Shown: piece by piece, positions 42,574-51,191 of the stretch
Layout of the letters: every line of letters starts with the position of its first letter
How positions within the stretch are numbered: position 1 is the first letter of the stretch
Origin: Rhodocyclaceae bacterium
Lineage (GTDB): Bacteria; Pseudomonadota; Gammaproteobacteria; Burkholderiales; Rhodocyclaceae
Length of the DNA stretch: 64,000 nucleotides
Assembly: GCA_023230455.1 (NCBI GenBank)
Contig: JALNXH010000013.1
Span: 1 to 64,000 of the forward strand
Direction of reading: 5' to 3'
Made by a program: the position numbers and the translations under genes
The notes under the pieces: generated by a model
What the model was told of the DNA's origin: nothing
Seen by the model: the letters and a program-made list of their open reading frames with translations, nothing else
Database searches by the model: none

Positions 42574-45342
42574 ATGTCGATTTTGCAAAGGCGGCAATCG
42601 CCTTTATTCATCCGCACCAAGCTGAGCCCTCCTCGGCTTTCACGCAAGGTGGTACGCCGTGAGTTGGCGATGCAATCGCTGATGGTAGGCGCGACGCGGG
42701 CGTTGACGCTGGTTAAGGCCCCGGCGGGATTCGGCAAGACAACGCTGCTGACCGAGTGGCGCGAATCCCTGCTCGGCGAAAGGAAGATTGTCGCCTGGCT
42801 CACTCTGGATCGCGAGGATAACGATAGCAGCCATTTCGTTGAGTATCTTTTCAACACGCTGGCCGAGGCGATCGGGCCGCTTTATCCCGAAGTTCAGGAT
42901 CATCACGTGGAAGGAGGTGAAATTCTTTCCGCAAGGGTGGTGCTCGCTTCGTTGATCAATGCGCTGGACAAGATCGATCGGGAGATCACGTTGATCCTCG
43001 ACGACTACGATTCTATTGCGTCGCCAGCGATCCATGAGTTGCTTTCGTTCCTGCTACAGCACATACCGCGCAATCTCCACGTGGTGGTTGCGACACGTTC
43101 CGAGCCGCCGTTGCCGCTTTCCTATTTGCGCGCCCACGATCAATTGGTGGAGATCGACGTCAACAGCATGCGCTTCGAGATTGACGACACCCGAGCTTTT
43201 TTTGCCGCCGTCTCACCATTAAAACTGTCGGTCAGCGAAACGCGGGCGATCCACGATGCAACGGAAGGGTGGGTTACCGGGCTTCAGATCGCCACCCTCG
43301 CTTTGCGCGGGCGAACCAGCCCGAGCGTGCTGATTTCATCCTTTTCCGGGCATCTCAAGGCCGTCAGCGAATATCTGGTGGACAACGTGTTGCCCCAGGT
43401 CGCTCCCGAGAAGCTGGATTTCATGCTGCGCACCTCGATACTCGACCGGCTTTCCGGTGATCTCTGCGATTACGTGGCCGAGGTTTCCGGTGGAGGGGGC
43501 AATTTGCAGTGGCTGGCGGCGCAGAATATGTTCCTACAGGGGCTCGACGACGAGGGGCGGTGGTATCGCTACCATGCTTTATTCGTCGATTTTCTCCGCT
43601 CCCAACTCGAACTCAGATTCGGGAGCGAACTGCCGAAGCTTCACCTGCGCGCCGCCGAGTGGTTCGCAGAGCACGAGTATTGGGCCGAAGCGGTCAAGCA
43701 TGCACTTGCCGCTGATCGCGTCGACCTGGCGACGGAGTGGGTGGAGCGCTGCGCGATGCGGGAGGTGGAGGACAGTCGCGTCAGCAATCTGTTGTTGTGG
43801 GTACGAAAACTTCCGCAAAGCGCGATACGCCAGCGTCCCGGGCTCAGAATCGCACTGGCTTGGGCGTTGCTGTTGACGATGAAACTGGATGAGGTTCAGT
43901 CCATTCTCGAAGATATCGAGAAACAGATCGCGGATGGCGAGGTCGTCAGATCCAGCGAGATGGATTTTGAGCTTCTCGCTCTGCGTTTCTGCCAAACGGC
44001 GCTGAAGGACGAAACCAATGCTGCGCTGGAGATCGGGAAACGCTGTTTCGAACGTATGACCGCAAAGGGGCCTCTGGCCGTAGAAGGCAGTGCCTGGGCG
44101 CGCGAAGCGGTGCTCAATTCGTTGACCTACTGCTATCGGATGTCTGGCGATCTCGATATGGCGCATCTGGTCCAGTCGCATCATTACCGTCCCTGGCACG
44201 ACGAGGCGAGGAATTTGTTCACCCTGAGTTATCGGGCCAGCGTTCTCAGCATCTGCGACATGCGGGAAGGGCGGTTCTACGAGTGTGCCAAGCGGTTGCG
44301 CGATACGATCAAAATATGCGAGCAATACTCAGGACGATTGAGCGCGGCCGCTACATTGTTGTCCGGACATTTGGCGGCCATTTATTACCAGTGGGGCGAG
44401 TTCGATTCAGTGGAGGAATTGCTGACTGATCGGCTCGATGTCGTCGACGATGCCTGCTATCTCGACTCGGTGCTTGCGGCGTATATGTCGCTGGTACGCA
44501 TGTATATTGCACGCGCCGAATTCGAGCTGGCACACGAGATTCTGGATCGGGCTGAGGCGGTCGGTCACCGTCGGGCCTGGACGCGTCTGCTGGCGGCTTG
44601 CGCTGCCGAGCGAACGCGCCTGTGGCTGTTGCAGGAACGCCCGCTGGATGCGGAGCGTACGGTTCGCCTGCTTGAGACGATGAGCAATGGTTTGCCGGTA
44701 AACGTGCCGGGTGCCCATCAGGAAACCCTGGCTTATGCGCTGTATTCGCGGGTTAGGGTCGAATTCTCGAAACGGCGCTACACCGAGTCGGTCGATATTC
44801 TGCGCAAGCGCGTGGCGGACGACGATGCCGGCAACAACATTTATGGCGCAACACGTGCGCGCGTCTTGCTGGCGGTCGCTTACGATGGTATTGGCGACCG
44901 CACCAGTGCGTTGAGTTGCCTCACCGAGGCGCTGGTCAGGTGCGATGCGGGCGGCATTATCCGTACCGTGGTCGATGCCGGCGATCCCATTGTCCGGTTG
45001 CTTGAAGCCATGCCGGTAGCGTTCCGGACCGCTCCTTCGCCCTATCGGGAGAAGCTTTGGCGCGCCTTGCAGATGGAGCAGGTCGATACCGTACCTGCTC
45101 CGGTCGTTGTTCCTGCGGAGCTGTCAGACATTGGCAGCGAAGTATTGAGTGAGCGCGAACGGGATGTGCTTGAATTGGTAACCAAGGGGTTATCCAACAA
45201 GCAGATCGCCAAGGCGTTGTTGATCGCCCCCGAAACGGTCAAATGGCACTTGAAGAACATCTACAGCAAGCTGGGGGTTTCCGGTCGAACGCTTGCAGTC
45301 CATCAAGCGCGGAAAATGTCGCTGATTCGGGATGTTGCCTGA
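42574..45342 (+). CDS. MalT-type LuxR-family ATP-dependent transcriptional activator
   Basis: A 922-residue large regulator: N-terminal AP-ATPase/STAND domain with Walker A APAGFGKTTLL (about 49-59) and Walker B LILDDYD near 144, a long TPR-like helical sensor region, and a C-terminal LuxR helix-turn-helix (SERERDVLELV, then GLSNKQIAKAL, about 862-890). Start at 42574 because GGGGAG lies 5 bases before that ATG; an upstream ATG has no site. Proteins of this kind (MalT, AcoK) are switched on by an inducer and ATP and activate catabolic operons. Divergent from the carboxylase operon, so the likely controller of it. Confidence 0.9.
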   Translation: MSILQRRQSPLFIRTKLSPPRLSRKVVRRELAMQSLMVGATRALTLVKAPAGFGKTTLLTEWRESLLGERKIVAWLTLDREDNDSSHFVEYLFNTLAEAIGPLYPEVQDHHVEGGEILSARVVLASLINALDKIDREITLILDDYDSIASPAIHELLSFLLQHIPRNLHVVVATRSEPPLPLSYLRAHDQLVEIDVNSMRFEIDDTRAFFAAVSPLKLSVSETRAIHDATEGWVTGLQIATLALRGRTSPSVLISSFSGHLKAVSEYLVDNVLPQVAPEKLDFMLRTSILDRLSGDLCDYVAEVSGGGGNLQWLAAQNMFLQGLDDEGRWYRYHALFVDFLRSQLELRFGSELPKLHLRAAEWFAEHEYWAEAVKHALAADRVDLATEWVERCAMREVEDSRVSNLLLWVRKLPQSAIRQRPGLRIALAWALLLTMKLDEVQSILEDIEKQIADGEVVRSSEMDFELLALRFCQTALKDETNAALEIGKRCFERMTAKGPLAVEGSAWAREAVLNSLTYCYRMSGDLDMAHLVQSHHYRPWHDEARNLFTLSYRASVLSICDMREGRFYECAKRLRDTIKICEQYSGRLSAAATLLSGHLAAIYYQWGEFDSVEELLTDRLDVVDDACYLDSVLAAYMSLVRMYIARAEFELAHEILDRAEAVGHRRAWTRLLAACAAERTRLWLLQERPLDAERTVRLLETMSNGLPVNVPGAHQETLAYALYSRVRVEFSKRRYTESVDILRKRVADDDAGNNIYGATRARVLLAVAYDGIGDRTSALSCLTEALVRCDAGGIIRTVVDAGDPIVRLLEAMPVAFRTAPSPYREKLWRALQMEQVDTVPAPVVVPAELSDIGSEVLSERERDVLELVTKGLSNKQIAKALLIAPETVKWHLKNIYSKLGVSGRTLAVHQARKMSLIRDVA

Positions 45343-45358
45343 TTTGTTCATCGAGCGT

Positions 45359-45424
45359 CAGGGCTAAGCTACAGCCCTGAGTTAGCAAGCCGGAATGGAC
45401 CGTGTAGAGGTCTTTCCCGGCTTG
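45359..45424. terminator. Paired hairpins between convergent genes
   Basis: CAGGGCT (45359-45365) pairs with AGCCCTG (45373-45379), and CAAGCCGG (45386-45393) with CCGGCTTG (45417-45424). They fill the space between the regulator and the convergent LvaB-like gene. Neither is followed by a strong T run, so termination is only suggested. Confidence 0.4.
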
Positions 45425-45432
45425 TTGTGTTG

Positions 45433-45978
45433 TCAGGCGTTGACTGGCGGAAGTTGGGTTTCGATCGGGGGAGCATGCGTCCTTGGATCTGTTTCCCAGT
45501 TCATGTCCACCACGGCTGCCCGCTCACGTTCCAGTTCCTGCTTGGACATGGTGAGTACGAGTTTCCGCACGGCGGCTTGCGCCGTCGAGTCTCCCCCAGC
45601 GTGAACAGCTTCTATCAATTCGCCAACCATCGCACGCAAATCGAAAATCGCTTTTTCCATTTCCGCGGGTTCGGCACGCGCTCGATCCAGAACGTCCGAT
45701 CCGTGTGCTGCGAGGGCTTTGAGATCGGCGATCGCCGACTCATCGGCAGCCTTGCCTACCTGAGCGACCAAATCCTTGGAAAACCCGACATAGCGGTTCA
45801 ATTCGTCGCGGTCGTAGCGATAGGCGATCGGCAGGCGCTTGGCGACCAGTTGCAGCGTGCCGATCGCCAGCCGCGTTTGTTCCTGCGCCAGCTTGTTTTC
45901 CGGGTCGACGGCCGGCAGGATGACATCGGTCAGGGCCTTGAGAATGACTTTGATCTGAATTTCAGGACGTACTTCCAT
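45433..45978 (-). CDS. LvaB-like partner protein, coupled to the kinase gene
   Basis: A 181-residue soluble, helix-rich protein without signal or membrane segment. The N-terminal third (ILKALTDVILPAVD, then LAQEQTRLAIGTLQLV) resembles DUF6285-type proteins such as LvaB, which LvaA needs for kinase activity. The ATG at 45978 directly abuts the kinase's TAA, and its AGGAGG-like site lies in the kinase's last codons, so translation is coupled. Longer than LvaB, with a C-terminal helical extension. The window-edge gene at 1-118 is its paralog. Confidence 0.75.
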   Translation of the reverse strand: MEVRPEIQIKVILKALTDVILPAVDPENKLAQEQTRLAIGTLQLVAKRLPIAYRYDRDELNRYVGFSKDLVAQVGKAADESAIADLKALAAHGSDVLDRARAEPAEMEKAIFDLRAMVGELIEAVHAGGDSTAQAAVRKLVLTMSKQELERERAAVVDMNWETDPRTHAPPIETQLPPVNA

Positions 45979-47175
45979 TTAGCCTACCTCCTCCAGCATT
46001 TTGCGTAACAGATCCAGATTGAGATAACCGAAACCCATGATCCAGGTCAGCAGAATATCTTGGTGGGTCTTGCCGTTGCATGCCGGCCGGTAACCCGACG
46101 CAATCACGATGACCGCCGAGCGATACATGTGAAAGATATGGTAGTAGTCGATGGTCTTCTGGTTGATGGTGAAGCCGGTGGCTTTCTCGTAGGCTTCATA
46201 CAACGCCTCTTTGGTCCCCATGCCACTGTAGAGGACGGTGGAGCCGTCTTCTGCAAAATGACTCAGATCGGGGCGCGTGATATAGGCCACGTCTTCGTGG
46301 AAATCTCCGAGATGCCCGAGTTCCCAATCCAGCCAGGCGGAGATGCGTTGGTCATGTTCGGTAAACAGGAAATTGCCAGCGCGATAGTCGCCGTGAATCA
46401 GGGACAGTCGATCCGCTGCCGGCATATTGTTGTCCAGCCAGTTCGCGGCGAATCGCAGCAACGGCACATCCCGGTTGCAGTCCTCTTCCCAAACCCGCCG
46501 CCACCAGTTCAAATGCATTTCGAATGTGCGCCGGCCCAACGGCGGCACGTCGAGGGAGCTGAGATTCGCTTTGCTCCAGTCCCACGTATGTAGCTTGGCA
46601 AGATGCTCGACAAACTGCTTGCCCAGTACTTTCCTGAGCTCGGGCCCGAAATCAATGCCAAGGCCTGAAACATTGCTTCCGGCTCCGCTGGGTTTGACGA
46701 CCCCTTCGGCAAAGCCGTAAATGATGGTCGGATAGGGGAAGTACTGCGGCTCGTCGTCGATCCAGTACACCGGCGGTACCGGGAGGATTTCCTCTACCGC
46801 CTTGATGATCTGGAATTCGCGCAGCCGACTGGTTTCGACAATCGATTCAGCCGGTTCCATACGAATCACCATGGGGGTCACGGTGCGACCGACGCCAGGC
46901 TGGTTCCAGTCGAGCTTGAAGGCCACCTGTAGTTTGGAGGCGCCGCCGGAGAGCCATCTCACCTCGCGTATTTCAAACGGATCCTTCAATTCGGCGCGCA
47001 GCAGCGATTGCAGGCTGGCACAGAATGTTTCCAGGCTGACGGGTGAATAACCTGGCCCGGATCTACGCTGGAGCTTGCGGGTTAAAACCCGATCCATCTC
47101 CTTCTCGGTGGGGAAACGCTTGCGCAGGCTTGCGATCCACTCGGGTGACGGGTTGTTCTTGTCGATGGCGTTCAT
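45979..47175 (-). CDS. APH-type phosphotransferase (LvaA/ACAD10-11-like), paralog 3
   Basis: A 398-residue kinase of the same subfamily as those at 1979 and 7857: N-terminal DKNNPSPEW and KLQRRSGPG, HGDYRAGN near residue 260, LDWELGHLGDFHED about 22 residues later. Start has GAGGAG upstream. It is directly joined to the LvaB-like gene; a gap of about 100 bases separates it from the quinone oxidoreductase upstream. It is inferred to phosphorylate a hydroxyacyl-CoA so that the phosphate can be eliminated before beta-oxidation. Confidence 0.87.
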   Translation of the reverse strand: MNAIDKNNPSPEWIASLRKRFPTEKEMDRVLTRKLQRRSGPGYSPVSLETFCASLQSLLRAELKDPFEIREVRWLSGGASKLQVAFKLDWNQPGVGRTVTPMVIRMEPAESIVETSRLREFQIIKAVEEILPVPPVYWIDDEPQYFPYPTIIYGFAEGVVKPSGAGSNVSGLGIDFGPELRKVLGKQFVEHLAKLHTWDWSKANLSSLDVPPLGRRTFEMHLNWWRRVWEEDCNRDVPLLRFAANWLDNNMPAADRLSLIHGDYRAGNFLFTEHDQRISAWLDWELGHLGDFHEDVAYITRPDLSHFAEDGSTVLYSGMGTKEALYEAYEKATGFTINQKTIDYYHIFHMYRSAVIVIASGYRPACNGKTHQDILLTWIMGFGYLNLDLLRKMLEEVG

Positions 47176-47274
47176 CGGCGATATCTCCTCATGCTATTTA
47201 TAGTATTTATGGGCGCCGGCAATGACAGGGCATACGGGAGCGCGTACGTATTTCGTATGCTCTAAAACGTTTCA

Positions 47275-48282
47275 TCAGGCGATGCGTATAACCACCTTGC
47301 CGACGTGCTTCTGCGCTTGAAGATGTTTCAGTGCCGCGGGGGCGTCATCGAACGCGAAGACCCGGTCGATGACCGGCCGCAGCTGGTGGAAGCCAATCGC
47401 GCGGTTCATCTGCTCGAAGTGCTCCAGGCTGCCTACACGGCTACCCTGCACGGTCAAATAGCGCAGCAGAATTTCCGCTCCGACTTCGGGCATGCCTGCA
47501 AGCAGTCCGACAACCGAGATGCGTCCTCCCTGCCGGGCGGACATGAGGGACTTTTGCAGGGTGCCTTTGCCGCCGACATCCACCACGACATCCGCGCCGT
47601 TGCCCCCGGTCATCTCCAGAACGGCAAGATGCCAGTCCGGCGTCTTGGTGTAATCGATGACCTCGTCGGCCCCGAGGGCCTTCAGCCGTTCCAGCTTTTC
47701 GGTGCTGGACGAGGTGGCAATGACGCGTGCGCCGAACAACTTGGCAAGTTGCACGGCGAAGAGCGATACGCCGCCGGTACCTTGTGTGAGCACGACGTCG
47801 CCCGGGCGCGTCGCCCCGTAGGCGGATAGGGCTGTCCAGGCGGTAACCGCCGCACAGGGAAGGGTTGCGCCTTCCTCGAAGGAAAGGTGAGCAGGCAGGA
47901 TCGCGACTTCATTTTGTGATACCAGCGCGTATTCCTGAAGCGCTCCGTCGTTTCCAGCACCGCCCCGGCCGCCGACGTTGTGCGCCGGGGTCAACTGCCC
48001 GCCGATCCAGTCGATGTGGAAGGTAAGCGCAACCCGATCCCCGCTCTTGACACGGCTTACGCCATCTCCCACTGCAACGACTTCGCCGGCGCCATCGGAC
48101 AGAATGACCTGATTGGGCACGTCCATGCCATAGATGCCGCTGGTGACCATCAGGTCGCGGAAGTTGAGAGAGGCGGCCCGCATCTTGACCAGCACCTGTC
48201 CGTGTCCCGGCCGGCCGGGTTCGGCAACGTTCTCGATTTTCAGGCCGTCTATGCCGGCGGCGGTTAACACATATCGCTTCAT
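47275..48282 (-). CDS. Zinc-independent quinone oxidoreductase-type MDR
   Basis: A 335-residue medium-chain dehydrogenase/reductase with the QOR-type NADPH loop TQGTGGVSLFAVQLAK near residue 165. The zinc Cys ligands of the alcohol dehydrogenase at 4229 are absent, and ASLNFRDLMV marks the zeta-crystallin/YhdH-like branch. Such proteins reduce enones or quinones with NAD(P)H. The ATG at 48282 has GAGAGGAGA upstream; longer in-frame extensions are not supported. It is downstream of the OYE gene in the same unit, so both may handle unsaturated ketones. Confidence 0.87.
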   Translation of the reverse strand: MKRYVLTAAGIDGLKIENVAEPGRPGHGQVLVKMRAASLNFRDLMVTSGIYGMDVPNQVILSDGAGEVVAVGDGVSRVKSGDRVALTFHIDWIGGQLTPAHNVGGRGGAGNDGALQEYALVSQNEVAILPAHLSFEEGATLPCAAVTAWTALSAYGATRPGDVVLTQGTGGVSLFAVQLAKLFGARVIATSSSTEKLERLKALGADEVIDYTKTPDWHLAVLEMTGGNGADVVVDVGGKGTLQKSLMSARQGGRISVVGLLAGMPEVGAEILLRYLTVQGSRVGSLEHFEQMNRAIGFHQLRPVIDRVFAFDDAPAALKHLQAQKHVGKVVIRIA

Positions 48283-48323
48283 GATGCGGTCTCCTCTCTT
48301 GTTATTGTGGGAACGGACTGTGC

Positions 48324-49607
48324 TCAGCGCGTTTTGTGGTACGCCTCCGCGGCGGCGCGTTCGTTTGCGTCGTAGGCGCCCAGAGCTTCCAGAAGCGACA
48401 TGTTCAGGTCCGGATCCTTGCCGTCGCCCATACGGATCATCTGCATGCTCGACCACGCAACCTCAGCCCAAACCCCCATGAGGCGATAGGTCCGATCATC
48501 CACCGGACCCAGAGGAGCGCGATCGAGGACCATCGCCAGTTCCGGACGGGGAGCGGCTTGCGTTTCGCCCGTGAGCAATTTGCGGCAGAGTTCCGGATCG
48601 GAGCTGAGCGGTCGCGCCAGACCGACCACGTCGAGCTCTCCGGCGTTCAGCGCATCCAGCATGCCCTGGCGGGCAGTGAATCCACCGGTGATCATCAACG
48701 GCATCGTCGCCATCGGGCGTACTTTCGTGGCGTAGTCGAGGAAATAGGCTTCGCGAAGACGGGTGCTCTCGGCGACCGGCTTCTTCCCGGGTTGGTCTTC
48801 CGCATGGCCGACCATATTCATCTGTTCGTAGTTCCCACCGGAAATCTCTAGCAGATCGACCCCTTCCTCGCCCAGCCAACGCACCACCTGCATTGACTCG
48901 TCTTCGGTAAATCCGCCTTTCTGGAAGTCGGCCGAGTTCAGTTTGACTGCGATCGGGAAGTCGTTTCCGACGGCCTTGCGCGTGCTGCGGATGATTTCCA
49001 GCAGGGCGCGTGCACGGTTTTCAAGACTTCCGCCCCAGGCGTCGCGACGATGGTTGGAGAGCGGACTGAGGAACTGCGACATCAGATAGCCGTGGGCGGA
49101 ATGGATCTGCACTCCGGTAAATCCGCAATCGCGGGCCACCGTGGCGGTATGAACAAAGCGTTTGATGACGTCGAGAATCTGCGCTTCGTTCATTTCCACT
49201 GGATCGCCGCAGCCGGCTTCAGCCACTGTGATGGGAACGGCCGACGGTGCCAAAGGCTTTGGATTGACCGAGGCCGGGGTCTGCCGGCCCGGATGATTGA
49301 TCTGCATCCAGAGATGGTTGCCGTTGCAGGTGCCGGCCTTTGCCATCGCCCGTAGCGCTTCGAGTCCACCGTTATTGTCGATGGCGATGTTGCCCGGACG
49401 TTCGAGATGGGTACGGTCTACCTGGACGTTGCCGGTCAGCAGCAGACCGGCACCACCTTTGGCCCAACGGCGGTAGAGGTTGACGTGGCGCTCGGTGGCG
49501 CGATTCATCTCATCGGCCAGGCCTTCCGTCATGGCGGCCTTGGCCAGACGGTTGGTCAGCACGGCGCCGCACGGCAGCTTGAGTGAATCAGATAGATTGA
49601 GGGGCAT
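48324..49607 (-). CDS. NADH:flavin oxidoreductase, Old Yellow Enzyme family
   Basis: A 427-residue FMN barrel enzyme: NRLAKAAMTEGLAD near residue 20, QINHPGRQTPA (His/Asn pair region), IHSAHGYLMSQFLSP (His-x2-His-type active site), GGSLENRAR. It lacks iron-sulfur and FAD extensions. Start at 49607 is taken with GATGAG upstream; an ATG three codons earlier is also possible. It forms a unit with the quinone oxidoreductase and follows the NTF2-type gene. Likely reduces an enone or enoate intermediate. Confidence 0.87.
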   Translation of the reverse strand: MPLNLSDSLKLPCGAVLTNRLAKAAMTEGLADEMNRATERHVNLYRRWAKGGAGLLLTGNVQVDRTHLERPGNIAIDNNGGLEALRAMAKAGTCNGNHLWMQINHPGRQTPASVNPKPLAPSAVPITVAEAGCGDPVEMNEAQILDVIKRFVHTATVARDCGFTGVQIHSAHGYLMSQFLSPLSNHRRDAWGGSLENRARALLEIIRSTRKAVGNDFPIAVKLNSADFQKGGFTEDESMQVVRWLGEEGVDLLEISGGNYEQMNMVGHAEDQPGKKPVAESTRLREAYFLDYATKVRPMATMPLMITGGFTARQGMLDALNAGELDVVGLARPLSSDPELCRKLLTGETQAAPRPELAMVLDRAPLGPVDDRTYRLMGVWAEVAWSSMQMIRMGDGKDPDLNMSLLEALGAYDANERAAAEAYHKTR

Positions 49608-49774
49608 GGGTCTCATCCGTTAGAAGTTGGGTCGGCACTGGAATCACCGTGGCGCAACCCGAGTACGAAAAATCCCCTATACGCTTGCTCTACGATTCGA
49701 GAAAAGCAACGCAGCAGGGGATTCTGGAATTGCCTGAAACTTCGGCCGGGGATTCCCGGCCGAAAAACGCATGT

Positions 49775-50179
49775 TCAGGTGCAGAAAACGTCGAAGGTAT
49801 GCATCGTGTCCAGATACTCTTTCACGGCCTTGATCTTTCCTTCCGGGGTGAAATGCATCAGGAAGTGGTACTCGTTGCTGTAAACCTTTCCGGTCTTCGT
49901 CGTCGCGGTGGATTTGGCTTCCAGCGCAACACGGTCGCCTTCTGCTGTTGTGACCAGAGGCACGACCTGGATTCCCTTGGGGGCGATTTCAAGGATCTGC
50001 TTGAACACGCCGAGGAATTTTTCCTTGCTCATCAGGCCGCACAGCGGAAATTTCTCGGGTTTCCCGGCCATCCACCAGGTAAAGTCGTCCGTTGTGTAAG
50101 CCATCGCACCATCGACGTCCAGCACAGAAAATTTCGCCCAGAAATCGAGCGCGGTTTTCTTGTTTTGCTCAACACTCAT
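49775..50179 (-). CDS. SnoaL/NTF2-like protein, paralog 2
   Basis: A 134-residue NTF2-fold protein (EQNKKTALDFW at the N-terminus, TWWMAG strand, KEYLDTMHTFDVF at the end). Clearly paralogous to the protein at 14946: same length, same start-and-end motifs. A GGAGG site precedes the ATG. It is the first gene of the minus-strand unit 50179-45433, about 100 bases from G-tract element E. Ketosteroid-isomerase-like catalysis, cyclase or ligand binding are all possible. Confidence 0.85.
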   Translation of the reverse strand: MSVEQNKKTALDFWAKFSVLDVDGAMAYTTDDFTWWMAGKPEKFPLCGLMSKEKFLGVFKQILEIAPKGIQVVPLVTTAEGDRVALEAKSTATTKTGKVYSNEYHFLMHFTPEGKIKAVKEYLDTMHTFDVFCT

Positions 50180-50280
50180 GTTGTTTCCTCCAAAGAAAAT
50201 AAAAAATATCCAGATTCCCGGTCTGCCGGAGCGTACGGATTATCAGCCGGGAAATCCTACGCAACTATCGGCAACTGCAA

Positions 50281-50310
50281 CACCCTCTAAAGGGGGGGCA
50301 CGGACCCCTC
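50281..50310 (+). promoter_or_regulatory. G-tract promoter element, site E (diverged)
   Basis: CACCCTCTAAA followed by a G7 run and CAC (50281-50301), then GG and ACCCCTC. The CTnnAA-G6/7-CAC core matches sites A and B. Lies about 105 bases upstream of the NTF2-type gene start at 50179 (minus strand). Confidence 0.45.
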
Positions 50311-50465
50311 TGCCTATCGCCTGAGTTTTGCCGAGTTTCGCTTTTTTATTCTCCAGGCAGATATGAGGCAAGATACCCCTGACCGTTGCCGGGATTGACG
50401 CATCTGGCGAAGTTCGGCGAGAATTCGCCCTCGCTGCGGACGGTGCAAGGCCTGCCGCAGGTAAG

Positions 50466-50542
50466 GGAGTGGTAGTTCAGTTGGTTAGAATACCGGCCTG
50501 TCACGCCGGGGGTCGCGGGTTCGAGTCCCGTCCACTCCGCCA
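50466..50542 (+). tRNA. tRNA-Asp (GTC)
   Basis: A 77-base cloverleaf: acceptor GGAGTGG/CCACTCC, D arm GTTCAGTTGGTTAGAAT, anticodon stem CCGGC/GCCGG with loop CTGTCAC (anticodon GTC at 50500-50502), T arm GCGGGTTCGAGTCCCGT, encoded CCA end. It stands alone on the plus strand at the boundary between the catabolic region and the chemoreceptor/core genes, a place where integration events are common, though no integrase or att duplicate is seen. Confidence 0.97.
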
Positions 50543-51191
50543 ACGTATTGCAGGATGGGCTCACAGGAAGCGCAGAAAGCGTTAGGCAGGGCAAGTTGGG
50601 GAAATCGACGGGCCATTGAAGAGGCTCAAGCGTACACGTATTAAACCTAAACCTGCTCAGCCCAAGGCTTTACGCGATCAGCCGGTTAAGAACGCCTGCA
50701 CCGGGCGTCCCCTGGAACTTTTGCTGTATTGCCGTTTCAACGCGCTTCCCCTCTTTCTGCGCATCGGGCGCGGCTGATGCGACGTGTCGCTCCCGTTCAC
50801 CTGATTTAAGCCGTGGCGTGGGCCGTTTGTATGCCCTTGGGTTTTGGGTGTAAATTATCCGCATGTTTGATATGGTTATAAGCGATGTGGGTGCTCAGCC
50901 TTCTTTACATGCCGGTTTGTCGCGACTCCATAAAGAAAGATGCTTGCCATGGTCGCGGCAGAGAACGACCCTGGCGATCCGAGGGTAAGAACGCATTCGG
51001 AGCGGCTCCATATTACTGGCTACGCTGTTGAAGGCGATTGGCATACGCGCTGGAGATGGGTGTCCTGATGGAGTGTTCCCATCTCTCGGCGAAGCAGACG
51101 CAAGTGGCAGCGTTCGAGTTACCCCCTTACTAAGGCATCGGCATTGATTTAATGCCGATCAATCAGGAATCGACCTTCCGGTAAGCGCAAC
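50543..51191. other. Intergenic region after tRNA-Asp (649 bp)
   Basis: No supported gene on either strand. An AT-leaning stretch near 50845-50900 could hold a promoter. No second copy of the tRNA 3' end, no integrase and no insertion-sequence ends are visible. Confidence 0.5.

Noticed and set aside
50466..51191. Genomic-island boundary at tRNA-Asp
   Set aside because: No integrase, no direct repeat of the tRNA end and no insertion-sequence ends could be found in the window.
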